Shown: piece after piece, positions 1 through 8,326 of the stretch | Layout of the letters: each line of letters opens with the position of its first letter | How positions within the stretch are numbered: position 1 is the stretch's first letter | Assembly: GCF_000018605.1 (NCBI RefSeq) | Contig: NC_010003.1 | Coordinates: 1,216,501 to 1,280,500 of the forward strand | Origin: Petrotoga mobilis SJ95 | GTDB lineage: Bacteria > Thermotogota > Thermotogae > Petrotogales > Petrotogaceae | Reading direction: 5' to 3' | DNA: 64,000 bases | Notes under the pieces: model-generated | What the model was told of the DNA's origin: nothing | Databases searched by the model: none | The model's input: the letters and a program-made list of their open reading frames with translations, nothing else | Made by a program: the position numbers and the translations under genes

Positions 1-415
1 ATTCATATTCTCCTGAAATAATGGACGTTTTCTCTGCTGCTGCTTCAGCCGCAGGCGCAGCGATTTGCAGCTCTCCATTCACTAAAACCAACTCAAAGGA
101 AGAGTTCCTTCCCCCATATGGGTCTGGCACGTAATCAGGAGATTCCGGATCCTCGTACCAATCAGTTCCATTTACTACGTATTTGTATTCATAAACACCA
201 GGTTGTAAATCATCTGCTACATAAATCCAAACCCCATCAATGTATTCCATTTCCCAAGCGGTCGTACTCCAGTTATTGAAAGTCCCTGCTAAAAATACCG
301 TATCAGCGGTTTCATTTTCATATTCAAAAATTACTTTGCCATCCTCAACATATACCTCAGAGAAAGAAACCACTACCAACAAAGAAAATAAAAGAACAAA
401 AACTATTTTTTTCAT
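1..415 (-). CDS. CBM48/AMPK-type glycan-binding secreted protein (partial, C-terminus off window)
   Basis: The reading frame runs off the left edge, so only the first 138 residues are visible. It starts at ATG 415, six bases after a GGAGGTGG site. Residues 1-19 form a signal peptide (MKKIVFVLLF then a hydrophobic core). Residues 20-110 resemble a family-48 carbohydrate-binding or AMPK glycogen-binding domain: VFLAGTFNNWS strand, then GVYEYKYVVNG and a Pro/Asp-rich loop ending YVPDPYGG. An Ala/Glu-rich linker follows. It is the last visible gene of the minus-strand starch operon led by the amylase at 5010, which supports an alpha-glucan-binding role in the envelope. What follows the linker is unknown. 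Confidence 0.75.
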   Translation of the reverse strand, partial: MKKIVFVLLFSLLVVVSFSEVYVEDGKVIFEYENETADTVFLAGTFNNWSTTAWEMEYIDGVWIYVADDLQPGVYEYKYVVNGTDWYEDPESPDYVPDPYGGRNSSFELVLVNGELQIAAPAAEAAAEKTSIISGEYE

Positions 416-443
416 CTTTCCACCTCCATATTCTCCCTATTTT

Positions 444-1826
444 TTAAAAATTGAAAGTAGTAGTAACACCTATTTGTTTTTTAAACGATAAAACATTGTC
501 AAAGTCGCCATTGCCTATATAAAATTTGATATTACCTTTTGGCACATAGTAAGTTATCTCGCCGTATGCAGTGAAATATTTCTCGATGATCCCTTGTATA
601 TACTGAACTTTTGCCATAGCGGAAAATTGATCAAAGTTCCTTGAAATATCTGCATAATAAAGTTCTCCCAACGATTGAAAAGATTCTTCTGAAACTGGAT
701 TACCAAAAGCATATTTAATATTACCTTTAAAATCAAAAAGGTCATAATTCCCTTCTAAATACAACCTAAAGGGTTTGTATGAGGTAATTTCACTCCAATC
801 ATCCTCCCATCCTCTCTTGTAAATTGATGCTTTGTAGGAAGTTAAAAATGGGATAGAAAGATCTTGGCTATAGGTAATTGACATTTCTGATCCATCCATC
901 ACGAAATCGGAGAAGGTACCATCGAAATCTCCAGATACATACAACTCTAAATTGTCGATGTATAAATTAGTTCTAAGTCTATCTATATAGGTTTCGGTGC
1001 CAAAATCCAACTCCAATTTATTTGTCAATCTTATATCGTTGTAGGAACTTTCCAAATATATGTTTTCCATTAAACTATTTGGAGAATATCCTTTATAAAA
1101 ATTATCTGAAATGTATGTTGTATTGAAATTATACTCAAATTCACCTAATTCTCCTCTTACCCCACCAAACAAAAGATAATTATCTTCTATACTATATGAA
1201 GGGGTTTCTACATCTTGTTGATAAGAAACAACGACTTCTCCGTAAGGTTTTACACCTTCAAAAGTTCCAACATTGAAATCAAATCCCATCATCTCATTAT
1301 AATCTAAAGATTCGTTTTTGTAATCTTTCAAATATAAAACGCTTGAATTTACTCCTCCAAGCTCAGGAAGCCTATAATACAACAAATTAAAAAGATACCC
1401 ACTTTTATCTACCGCATAGAAATTCATATTACCAAAGTTATCTAAATCAGCATACAACTTTAGACCATTCACAGATCCAACCTTTTCATTGTTGATTATT
1501 TTCAACCAATCATCCGTTGAAACACTTTTTCTGTTCCAATAAGTAGTGAGATCTAAGTTCTCTAATTCATATGTAAATTCGGAAGAAGAAACCCACAACT
1601 GATCGCTTGAATCCTTGTTTAAATTGAATTCGCCACGCAAGCCTTCACCAAAGAATTTAAAATAAAGATCTGCTTTGTTGAAATTATCATAGAACGAGGC
1701 GTCTTCTTCATCTGAGTAATCATAATTTAAATTTAATTCTACACTTCCATTGAGATTAATACTTCCAAAGAATATGGTTGCAATCACAATCATCAAAAAA
1801 ATTAATGGAGTTTTTTTATTTCTCAC
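444..1826 (-). CDS. Outer-membrane (toga) beta-strand-rich protein of starch operon
   Basis: Chosen start is GTG 1826, which sits six bases after GAGGTG; a longer TTG frame from 1850 would overlap the upstream gene without a ribosome site. The 460-residue product has a signal peptide (PLIFLMIVIATIFFGSI) and then an alternating polar/aromatic sequence rich in Tyr, Asn and Asp, ending in TTTFNF. A terminal aromatic residue and strand-like alternation are typical of outer-membrane beta-barrels. No family was recognised. Its place between starch-binding lipoproteins and a CBM48-like protein suggests a porin or surface protein for oligosaccharides, which is inference. It is not a SusC-type receptor: far too short, with no plug domain visible. 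Confidence 0.6.
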   Translation of the reverse strand: MRNKKTPLIFLMIVIATIFFGSINLNGSVELNLNYDYSDEEDASFYDNFNKADLYFKFFGEGLRGEFNLNKDSSDQLWVSSSEFTYELENLDLTTYWNRKSVSTDDWLKIINNEKVGSVNGLKLYADLDNFGNMNFYAVDKSGYLFNLLYYRLPELGGVNSSVLYLKDYKNESLDYNEMMGFDFNVGTFEGVKPYGEVVVSYQQDVETPSYSIEDNYLLFGGVRGELGEFEYNFNTTYISDNFYKGYSPNSLMENIYLESSYNDIRLTNKLELDFGTETYIDRLRTNLYIDNLELYVSGDFDGTFSDFVMDGSEMSITYSQDLSIPFLTSYKASIYKRGWEDDWSEITSYKPFRLYLEGNYDLFDFKGNIKYAFGNPVSEESFQSLGELYYADISRNFDQFSAMAKVQYIQGIIEKYFTAYGEITYYVPKGNIKFYIGNGDFDNVLSFKKQIGVTTTFNF

Positions 1827-1836
1827 CAATTTCACC

Positions 1837-2556
1837 TCACTTTTCTTCAAACTCTATGTAACTTATCTTAGGATAAAATTTAACGGTAAGTTCATTGGTA
1901 TCGCTTTTTAAAGTATAAACTGCATCGTCAGAAGCGTCTGAATAAACTTCCCCGTTGAATATCATATGCCAAGGTTGCCAACCTGGAGTTGGTTTTATCT
2001 TGTATTTTATTGTATCATTCGCTTTGAACTCTTTGCTGATTGTTGCAACTAAAACATCCCCTTGCCTTTCAAACTTTATAGCATCCTCATCCCAAGTTTT
2101 TGCTCCCCAACTACCTGCAAAATACCAATCCTGTAATAACTTGGTATCATCTCCAGCACCTACTGCTTTTCCTTCTTCCATCTTTGTTGTATCTAAGTAG
2201 ATGGTTATTTGTTCCAAATTATTATCTTCTACTACGTCCTTCCAAATAGGTATCGAAGCAGATGCTATATTACCATCGCTTTTAACGTAGAAAATCTTGT
2301 AATAGCTTAATTCAAATATCGCCCCTCCTTCATCTATTTCTTCATAGGTGAGATCTGAAGTGGGTATGGTGATTGTATAAAGCCCCAAACTTTCATCGTA
2401 AGTTAAAAGATCGTCCGTAGTCGGTATATTGTTGTTTTTGGAGTAACCCAAATAAATCCCTGGATCAAGGGTAATATCAAGTAAGTTCATCATACAACCA
2501 GATAAGGTAAGTACAACGAGAACGCCCAGAAGTACATAAAAAATTTTCTTTTTCAA
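1837..2556 (-). CDS. Probable starch-binding lipoprotein
   Basis: The start is taken as TTG 2556, eight bases after GGAGG; GTG 2565 lies inside the ribosome site. The 239-residue product begins MKKKIFYVLLG and has a lipobox (LTLSGC), so it is exported and lipid-anchored. The C-terminal half (DWYFAGSWGAKTW, then a GWQPWHMIF stretch) has the Trp-rich, beta-sandwich look of a glycan-binding module, but I cannot assign a family. Its stop overlaps the ribosome site of the next gene, indicating translational coupling with the barrel-like protein. Likely role: binding alpha-glucans at the cell surface. Confidence 0.6.
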   Translation of the reverse strand: MKKKIFYVLLGVLVVLTLSGCMMNLLDITLDPGIYLGYSKNNNIPTTDDLLTYDESLGLYTITIPTSDLTYEEIDEGGAIFELSYYKIFYVKSDGNIASASIPIWKDVVEDNNLEQITIYLDTTKMEEGKAVGAGDDTKLLQDWYFAGSWGAKTWDEDAIKFERQGDVLVATISKEFKANDTIKYKIKPTPGWQPWHMIFNGEVYSDASDDAVYTLKSDTNELTVKFYPKISYIEFEEK

Positions 2557-2577
2557 AAAATTCACCTCCGTTATTGA

Positions 2578-2604
2578 AAGAAGAAAGCCCCTAAGGACTT
2601 TCTT
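2578..2604. other. Intergenic hairpin between two starch-operon genes
   Basis: AGAAAGCC and GGACTTTCT form an imperfect stem around 2581-2602. A T-run follows on the plus strand only, so it is not a good terminator for the minus-strand operon. It may stabilise the upstream message or attenuate expression of the distal genes. Confidence 0.3.
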
Positions 2605-2624
2605 CTTGGTTTTTTAGTACTTTT

Positions 2625-3410
2625 TTACTGAGCCCAACTTTCTACAACGTTCACAATTGTTGCATCACCAGTTAAAACAATCGTTCTATTACCGATTTCT
2701 TCACCCTCGGCGTCTTTTTCAACATAACTCCAGTCTGTTGCATCATCGCGTAAGAACTTATATTCTTGGGCCGTATAAGAGGTCATTGTTGCCTCGGTTG
2801 TATAATACCCAGTAGTTTGATCTTTGTTTAAAGGTACAAAAGTTGCCCAATTATCAGCAAACGTCCCTGCCATATATATTTTTCCATCATCATCTACTGT
2901 TCCTTCTGGTACATGTACAATGAAATTAACTGTTACCTCTTGTTGCAAATCGGTATAAGGAATGAGCTCCATCCCTTTCCAATTAAGAACGACATCTTCA
3001 ACATCACTCTCGGGAGGTATGTCTAGTCTTCTAGTACCATTAGTACCACCAAATTCAACTCCATTTTCATTTACTTCCACAAAATCCCAAGGGACATCGC
3101 AAGTGTACTTGTATTTTACCGGATAATCCTCATCTTCGAACAAAGTTGAAATATCAAATTCTGCATACTTTTTACCGTCAGCCTCTTTTACTTCAGATGT
3201 TGCTGCAGAAGTAATATCCCAACCATTGTAACTTCCCATCAAGTAAACAGGACTAGCTTCTGGTGTTGTTTCAGGAAGATACACTTTTAACATAACTGCT
3301 TCTTCTGGCTGTTCTTCCGGTTCTTCTTCCGACTGAGTCGGTAAACATCCAAAAAGTACAAAAACGCTTAAAAAACTTACTAACATAACTACTAACCACT
3401 TTTTCTTCAT
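2625..3410 (-). CDS. Starch-binding lipoprotein with two beta-sandwich modules
   Basis: ATG 3410 is preferred because it lies eight bases after GGGGG; ATG 3416 would be only two bases away. The 261-residue protein has a lipobox (FVLFGC) followed by an acidic linker (EEEPEEQPEE). Two related modules follow: residues ~40-150 (KVYLPE..SPVYLMGSYNGWD, CBM20/CBM48-like) and ~160-261 (NFIVHVPEGT..IYMAGTFADNW). Both carry the V/IYMxGxFxxNW strand seen in starch-binding domains. It is the second gene of the amylase operon, 49 bp after the amylase stop. A role like the accessory lipoproteins SusE/F of Bacteroidetes is plausible by analogy only; there is no homology claim. Confidence 0.65.
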   Translation of the reverse strand: MKKKWLVVMLVSFLSVFVLFGCLPTQSEEEPEEQPEEAVMLKVYLPETTPEASPVYLMGSYNGWDITSAATSEVKEADGKKYAEFDISTLFEDEDYPVKYKYTCDVPWDFVEVNENGVEFGGTNGTRRLDIPPESDVEDVVLNWKGMELIPYTDLQQEVTVNFIVHVPEGTVDDDGKIYMAGTFADNWATFVPLNKDQTTGYYTTEATMTSYTAQEYKFLRDDATDWSYVEKDAEGEEIGNRTIVLTGDATIVNVVESWAQ

Positions 3411-3459
3411 ACTCATAACCCCCTTTTTAAGATTTTGGTATTTGATTTTTTCCTTTCAA

Positions 3460-5010
3460 TCAAAGAGGTACCCATACTGACCAACCTTCATTTTCACTCA
3501 TTATAACTTTGAAATCTCCATACCCATTTTCATCAGTTGTTACTGTACCTTGTATATGGCCCGTATAATCGTAGAATGTTGTGTTAGGCTGACGTGAGTT
3601 AATACGTTTTGTTCTCACTTCATTTGATTCTCCGTCTGAAATCAACAAAACAAGCCCGTCTTTTTCAACCTCAGGTAACCCTTCTCTTACATATCCGTAC
3701 ACATCTTCATCGTTGTTATCAATTTCATATCCTCGCCCATATGCGTAGTCTCTTCTAACTTCTAATAGTTTGTCTAATCCTTCTTTCATTCCATATATGT
3801 AGTAGTCTTTCCAAAAAACAACCGGTGTTCCGTACTCTCTGGTTAAAATATACGCGTAAGCTTGATACTTTCTTCTGTAGATTCCAGGCTTATTGTCTTT
3901 GTCCCTATTAGTATCGTGATTCTCAACGAAAGTAACCGCCCTATCCTCATACCCATCTTTGTTCACCAATCCGACATATTGTAGATTTCTTAAATCTGCA
4001 CCATCGATCATATCTTCGAAAAAGGTTCTCAAAGGAAAGTCGAATACTTTCAAACTCTCATTACCTACAGTGTCAAGAAACCTAGCTAATTCGTTTGTAT
4101 TTTCTATCCATGCTTCTCCAACATAAAACAGATCTTTTGTTGAACTGTCTTGTACATCGTTTATCCATTCATTTACAAACCTATAATCAACATGTTTTAC
4201 GGCATCTAAGCGAAATCCATCAAAGTTTATATTGTTTACAATCCACTTCCCCCAGTTGGTAACATCTTCTTTCACAGCAGGATTTTCATAATCGACATCT
4301 GACCCCATCAAGTAATCATCATCCCAATAAAATGTATAATCCCAATTTTTGCCTTCAAACAAATACTTGCCACTTGTTTGGGTTTGTCGGTCCCAATCAA
4401 CCCCATCAAAAGATTGCCAATTCCACGTAAAATCACTGTATTTATCGCCTCTACCTTCTTGGAAATTAAAAACCGTCCATGCTTGTATAGTTTCACCTGG
4501 TTTGTCAGGGCTACTGTCACTTAGCTTAACCTCTTCGTAATCATCCGCACCCATTCTATGATTCAATACCGCATCGTAATAAACCTTTATGTTGTTCGAA
4601 TGAAGTGAAGAAATCGCATCTTCTAATTGTTCTTTTGTACCATACTTTGTGCGTATCGTACCTTTTTGATAAAATTCCCCCAAATCCCACAGATCGTATG
4701 TTGCATATCCTACATCGTATGTTCCATTCATAGCTTTGTTGGCAGGAGGTAACCAAACCGCTGTAAAACCCTTTTCTGATAGATCAGAAGCTCTCTCTTC
4801 CAATAGGACCCATAAATCTTCTTCTTCCGGATGACGTACTAAGTAATTACCTGTTGCCATCTCCCAGTAAAAGGCTTGAAGAATCGTTTCATTTTGAGTT
4901 GATGGAATCTCTTGATCAAAAGGAAGTTTAAAAAAAACACCACTGCATCCAAAAAGTACAAAGGTCAGTAGAAAAATTAATATGCCGGTAAAAACTTTTC
5001 TTTTGTTCAA
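3460..5010 (-). CDS. amyA: Alpha-amylase, GH13 lipoprotein
   Basis: Hydrolyses internal alpha-1,4 bonds of starch at the cell surface. TTG 5010 is chosen as start: AAGGAG at 5020-5025 lies nine bases upstream, and the longer ATG frame from 5064 overlaps the promoter. The 516-residue product has a lipobox (FVLFGC). The GH13 catalytic barrel shows QAFYWE, DAVLNHR, FDGFRLDAVKH (nucleophile D269), FYVGEAW (acid/base E299) and FVENHDTNR (D366), all in order, so it should be active. It resembles the lipoprotein amylase known from Thermotoga maritima. It leads a minus-strand operon with two lipoproteins, a barrel-like protein and a CBM48-like protein. Regulation is probably through inverted repeats at the promoter. 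Confidence 0.9.
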   Translation of the reverse strand: MNKRKVFTGILIFLLTFVLFGCSGVFFKLPFDQEIPSTQNETILQAFYWEMATGNYLVRHPEEEDLWVLLEERASDLSEKGFTAVWLPPANKAMNGTYDVGYATYDLWDLGEFYQKGTIRTKYGTKEQLEDAISSLHSNNIKVYYDAVLNHRMGADDYEEVKLSDSSPDKPGETIQAWTVFNFQEGRGDKYSDFTWNWQSFDGVDWDRQTQTSGKYLFEGKNWDYTFYWDDDYLMGSDVDYENPAVKEDVTNWGKWIVNNINFDGFRLDAVKHVDYRFVNEWINDVQDSSTKDLFYVGEAWIENTNELARFLDTVGNESLKVFDFPLRTFFEDMIDGADLRNLQYVGLVNKDGYEDRAVTFVENHDTNRDKDNKPGIYRRKYQAYAYILTREYGTPVVFWKDYYIYGMKEGLDKLLEVRRDYAYGRGYEIDNNDEDVYGYVREGLPEVEKDGLVLLISDGESNEVRTKRINSRQPNTTFYDYTGHIQGTVTTDENGYGDFKVIMSENEGWSVWVPL

Positions 5011-5048
5011 AAAATAAATCTCCTTAACTTTAAAAATAAAAGTCATAA

Positions 5049-5064
5049 ATGGAAATGATTCCAT
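5049..5064. promoter_or_regulatory. Inverted repeat ATGGAA-N4-TTCCAT downstream of amylase promoter
   Basis: A six-base inverted repeat just downstream of the predicted transcription start of the amylase operon. It shares the TGGAA half-site with the repeat at 5081-5094, so the two probably bind one repressor. Confidence 0.45.
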
Positions 5065-5067
5065 TCA

Positions 5068-5097
5068 ATTATAGCACTAATGGAAACATTTCCACAA
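5068..5097 (-). promoter_or_regulatory. Promoter of amylase operon with operator TGGAAA-N2-TTTCCA
   Basis: Read on the minus strand, a perfect TATAAT lies at 5073-5068, with a weak -35 (TTGTGG) at 5097-5092. The inverted repeat TGGAAACATTTCCA at 5081-5094 fills the spacer between them, where a bound repressor would block polymerase. The size and symmetry suit a LacI-type or similar sugar regulator, but the central CG of a typical cre site is missing. Confidence 0.5.
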
Positions 5098-5203
5098 ACC
5101 CGAATAAGAACGATTATGGACGTTTATGAGAGTTTAGAGAAAAATAAATGCAATTAGAAAGGTAAATCTTAAAATTTCTTCATTTTTGTAAGTTTTTTGT
5201 AAT

Positions 5204-5232
5204 TAAACATCCATTTGATTCTTTGGTATAAT
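5204..5232 (+). promoter_or_regulatory. Promoter of DUF554 gene
   Basis: TAAACA at 5204-5209 and TATAAT at 5227-5232 with a 17-bp spacer, about 54 bp before the GTG start at 5286. Confidence 0.5.
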
Positions 5233-5285
5233 TATTAAAAAACTTTTAATGGATTTAATTCCGCAAAGAGGGAGGGGAATTAGAA

Positions 5286-5978
5286 GTGTTCAACATAGCT
5301 GTCATAGTTAACACTTTAGCCGTTTTGATTGGAGGCACATTGGGAACGCTTGTAGGAAATAAATTGCCGGATAATTTGAGACTGATTTTATTTCAAAGTG
5401 TTGGTCTAACTACCTTTTTGATTGGAGTAGGGATGGGGTTAGATGCAAGCAATTTGATCGTGGTTTTAGTATCTTTGGCGCTTGGAGGGGTAATTGGAGA
5501 GTTATTGAGAATTGAAAACGGTCTGGGAAAATTAGCAAACATCGTTGAAAGGTCACAAGGAGAAACACCGTTTGTAAGGGGATTTATTACTGCCACTGTT
5601 CTTTTTGTTATTGGCCCTATGACGATAATCGGATGTCTAAATGCGGGTCTTTCGGGAGATAACTCTGTTATTTTCTTAAAATCTGTTCTGGATGGAATCT
5701 CTTCTATGGTCTTAGCCTCGGTTTATGGCGTGGGGGTTACATTCTCTGCTGTGAGTGTTTTCTTGATTCAAGGGTCAATAGTTAGTTTGGCTGGAATGCT
5801 TTCTTTTCTTTCGGATCCTTACTATTTGAATGATTTTACAGCCGTAGGAGGCGCAATGATAATTGCCATTGGAATAAGACTTTTAGAGATAAAAGATATA
5901 AAAGTAGGAAATTTTCTTCCTTCTTTAATAATTGTCGTTTTGATAAATTATATTCTTACCTTTTTTGGCAGGTTTTGA
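5286..5978 (+). CDS. DUF554 family membrane protein
   Basis: A 230-residue integral membrane protein that matches the DUF554 (YdfK-like) family: opening VIVNTLAVLIGGTLGTLVG, the NLRLILFQSVGLTTFLIGVGMGL segment, and about seven hydrophobic helices. Function is not known in any organism I can name. Start is GTG 5286 after AGAGGGAGGGG. It is a single gene divergent from the amylase operon; the promoter for the next gene overlaps its stop codon. Confidence 0.85.
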   Translation: MFNIAVIVNTLAVLIGGTLGTLVGNKLPDNLRLILFQSVGLTTFLIGVGMGLDASNLIVVLVSLALGGVIGELLRIENGLGKLANIVERSQGETPFVRGFITATVLFVIGPMTIIGCLNAGLSGDNSVIFLKSVLDGISSMVLASVYGVGVTFSAVSVFLIQGSIVSLAGMLSFLSDPYYLNDFTAVGGAMIIAIGIRLLEIKDIKVGNFLPSLIIVVLINYILTFFGRF

Positions 5979-6004
5979 CAAATTCCTACAAAATATGTTA
6001 TAAT
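5975..6004 (+). promoter_or_regulatory. Strong promoter of the compatible-solute operon
   Basis: TTGACA at 5975-5980 and TATAAT at 5999-6004 with an 18-bp spacer. The -35 box overlaps the DUF554 stop codon. The transcript would start near 6011, giving a leader of about 175 nt before the ATG at 6187. Confidence 0.75.
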
Positions 6005-6110
6005 AATTGATAGAAAGATTAATAAATATTTCCTTCTTATTTAAACTACTATTCATATCTCTACTACTCATACTTTATTCGTCCATATTTCTAATACAGA
6101 TGAATTAAAC

Positions 6111-6155
6111 AAAATTAATCGCAAAACCTTTTTTAAAAGGGATTAATTTTTGTTA
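6111..6155 (+). terminator. Leader hairpin with T-run (possible attenuator)
   Basis: AAAATTAATC (6111-6120) pairs with GATTAATTTT (6141-6150), with an inner CCTTTT/AAAAGG stem, and a short T-run follows. It lies between the promoter at 5975 and the gene at 6187, so it could terminate DUF554 read-through or attenuate the solute operon. Confidence 0.45.
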
Positions 6156-6186
6156 CTTGATAAAAATGTGAAAAGGAGGAATCAAA

Positions 6187-7329
6187 ATGCTTAGATTAGA
6201 AAATGCCTTATGGAAACTGGAAAAATATGAGGATGAATTGCTATCTAATACGATACTTTTCAATCAGCTTCCTTTAAAAAACCCCAATGAGCAAAAAAAC
6301 TTTATAATAAGCAAATTGCGAGAAATGAATCTACCCAATATTAAGGAAGATGATGAAGGGAACGTATATGTCTCGTTTGTTAACGATGATACATCTCCTA
6401 CGGCTCTTGTTTTCACAACTATAGATGAGATACAAGATCCACTTGTTGAAAGATTTGCCAGGGTATTAAAAGGAAAAATAGAAGGTTTAAAAATCGTTTC
6501 GTCTTCACTTAAAGTTGCAGCTCTTTTAACTATGATAAAGTTTTTACACCTAGAAAAAGTAGATTTAAGAAAGAATGTATTTTTCCTCTTTCTTAACCAG
6601 GCAAGAAAAAACAAATTTTTGAGTTTAGGAGAGTTTTTACAGGAAAATATCAAAAGTTTGGATTATGCTATCAAAATCAATGGCATCAATTTGGGAGACC
6701 TCGGTCATCGTTCTTTGGGAAAATATGTTTATAAATTAAAGTTTTATTCCCGAGATTCAATACACAAAACTTCTAAATCTCCATCAACTTTAGAGATATT
6801 GTACAGAATAACTTCTAATCTGAAAGAGAATGCAGATATGGAAGGTACGTCTGTAATCATCTTAAAACTCGACAGATTCGAAGACAATACCGAAGTAATA
6901 ATGGAGATAAAGAGCGAAGGAGACCAAGATTTAGAAACTATAAGTGAAAATTTAAGAGCCACCGTCACGGAATTGGCTGAAAGATACAATTTAAAGATCA
7001 AATTGAATCTACTTTCATACATTCCGACCACTTTCATACCAAAGGAGCATCCTTTGATCGAACAGATCAGAGAAGTTCATAACCATTTAAACATTAAAAC
7101 TAACTTAGCTCCTTTAGACAAAGACGAGGCATTGATAATTAAATCCGGTGTCCCTGCAGTTTCCCTAGGGATAGCAAAAGGTGAGATATTAGATGGCACA
7201 GAATACTTCGAAAGAGATGGTGTGATGAAAGGTCTGCATCAAATTTTGATGGTGGTTGATAATGTAACAACAGAAAACTTTGCTGAAGAAGAGATAGATC
7301 AGGACATTATAGGAGAAGAAAAAGATTAA
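6187..7329 (+). CDS. Degenerate M20/M42-type peptidase homologue
   Basis: The 380-residue product has the architecture of an M20-clan aminopeptidase. A split alpha/beta catalytic domain (residues ~1-165 and ~285-355) surrounds an insertion that looks like the dimerisation lid (LGHRSLGKYVYKLKFYS). The expected metal ligands are not visible: where active enzymes have HxD the sequence is VFTTIDE, and the expected Glu-Glu position reads FLNQARKNKF. It is probably a pseudoenzyme or binding subunit. ATG 6187 follows AAAAGGAGG. It lies 19 bp before gpgS, probably in the same transcript, so a link to solute synthesis or osmotic/heat response is possible but unproven. Confidence 0.6.
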   Translation: MLRLENALWKLEKYEDELLSNTILFNQLPLKNPNEQKNFIISKLREMNLPNIKEDDEGNVYVSFVNDDTSPTALVFTTIDEIQDPLVERFARVLKGKIEGLKIVSSSLKVAALLTMIKFLHLEKVDLRKNVFFLFLNQARKNKFLSLGEFLQENIKSLDYAIKINGINLGDLGHRSLGKYVYKLKFYSRDSIHKTSKSPSTLEILYRITSNLKENADMEGTSVIILKLDRFEDNTEVIMEIKSEGDQDLETISENLRATVTELAERYNLKIKLNLLSYIPTTFIPKEHPLIEQIREVHNHLNIKTNLAPLDKDEALIIKSGVPAVSLGIAKGEILDGTEYFERDGVMKGLHQILMVVDNVTTENFAEEEIDQDIIGEEKD

Positions 7330-7348
7330 ACAGAAAGGAAGATCTAAA

Positions 7349-8326
7349 ATGAAGGATAATATTTTAAAACGTTCTTTTCACCATTCAAAGTTTGAGAACA
7401 TTAAAGAGCTCGTTAAATTAAAAGAAAAACAAGATGTAAAAATATCCCTTGCCTTTCCTTCTTTAAACGAAGAAAAAACTATTGGTAAAGAGATAATCAT
7501 TATGAAGTCAGAACTTATGGAAAAATATCCCTTATTGGATGAAATTGCTGTAATTGATTCTGGCTCAGAAGATGAAACGGTTTCTATAGCAAAAGAGTAC
7601 GGTGCAAAAGTTTTTTACTCAAGTGATATTTTACCAGAGTACGGGTTTTACAAGGGAAAAGGAGAAAATTTATGGAAAAGTTTATACGCACTTGATGGCG
7701 ATATAATCGTATGGGTGGATTCAGATATAGAGAACATACATCCAAAATTCGTATACGGTTTAGTTGGTGCTTTGTTGAATTATCCAGAAATAGGTTACGT
7801 CAAGGCCTTTTATGATAGACCCATTGTGGGAAAATCGGCGATGCAACCAACAGGTGGAGGAAGGGTTACCGAATTGGTTGCAAGGCCTTTATTTTCTTTG
7901 TTTTACCCGGAGTTATCAACGATAATTCAACCGCTAAGTGGTGAATATGCAGGAAGAAGGGAAATTTTAGAAAAGCTGCCTTTTTTCGTGGGATACGGTG
8001 TGGAAATTGCGCATCTCATCGACATAGCTGAAAAATTTGGTAGTGAGATAATAGCTCAAGTCGATCTTGAACTTCGAATTCATGACAATCAACCCTTACA
8101 CTCACTGAGTAAAATGGCTTTTGAACTCACAAAAGTAGTATTAAAAAGATTGGAAAAATATGGAAAATTAGATTTAAATACCGAATTGACCGATAAACAT
8201 ATAATGATTCAAAAAAAAGAAAATGAGAAGGTATTAGTTCCAACGGAGATACTAAGTGTTGAAAGACCTCCTATGATTACTATCCCAGAGTACAAAGAAA
8301 AGTTTTCAAAAGAGGAGAAGGTATGA
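7349..8326 (+). CDS. gpgS: Glucosyl-3-phosphoglycerate synthase
   Basis: Transfers glucose from an NDP-glucose to 3-phosphoglycerate, giving glucosyl-3-phosphoglycerate (GT81 family), the first step to glucosylglycerate-type compatible solutes. The 325-residue sequence shows the GT-A fold signals AFPSLNEEKTIG, VIDSGSEDET and IIVWVDSDIENI (metal/nucleotide DxD-type site), plus the conserved PLSGEYAGRRE and GYGVEIAHLIDI segments of GpgS. Its stop overlaps the start of the next glycosyltransferase by ATGA. The pairing of GpgS with a mannosyltransferase (MggA) has been reported for Petrotoga mobilis, where the pair makes mannosylglucosylglycerate under salt and heat stress. Confidence 0.9.
   Translation: MKDNILKRSFHHSKFENIKELVKLKEKQDVKISLAFPSLNEEKTIGKEIIIMKSELMEKYPLLDEIAVIDSGSEDETVSIAKEYGAKVFYSSDILPEYGFYKGKGENLWKSLYALDGDIIVWVDSDIENIHPKFVYGLVGALLNYPEIGYVKAFYDRPIVGKSAMQPTGGGRVTELVARPLFSLFYPELSTIIQPLSGEYAGRREILEKLPFFVGYGVEIAHLIDIAEKFGSEIIAQVDLELRIHDNQPLHSLSKMAFELTKVVLKRLEKYGKLDLNTELTDKHIMIQKKENEKVLVPTEILSVERPPMITIPEYKEKFSKEEKV

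Noticed and set aside
2578-2604. Terminator splitting the starch operon
   Set aside because: The T-run is on the plus strand only, so it would not stop minus-strand transcription; kept only as a hairpin.
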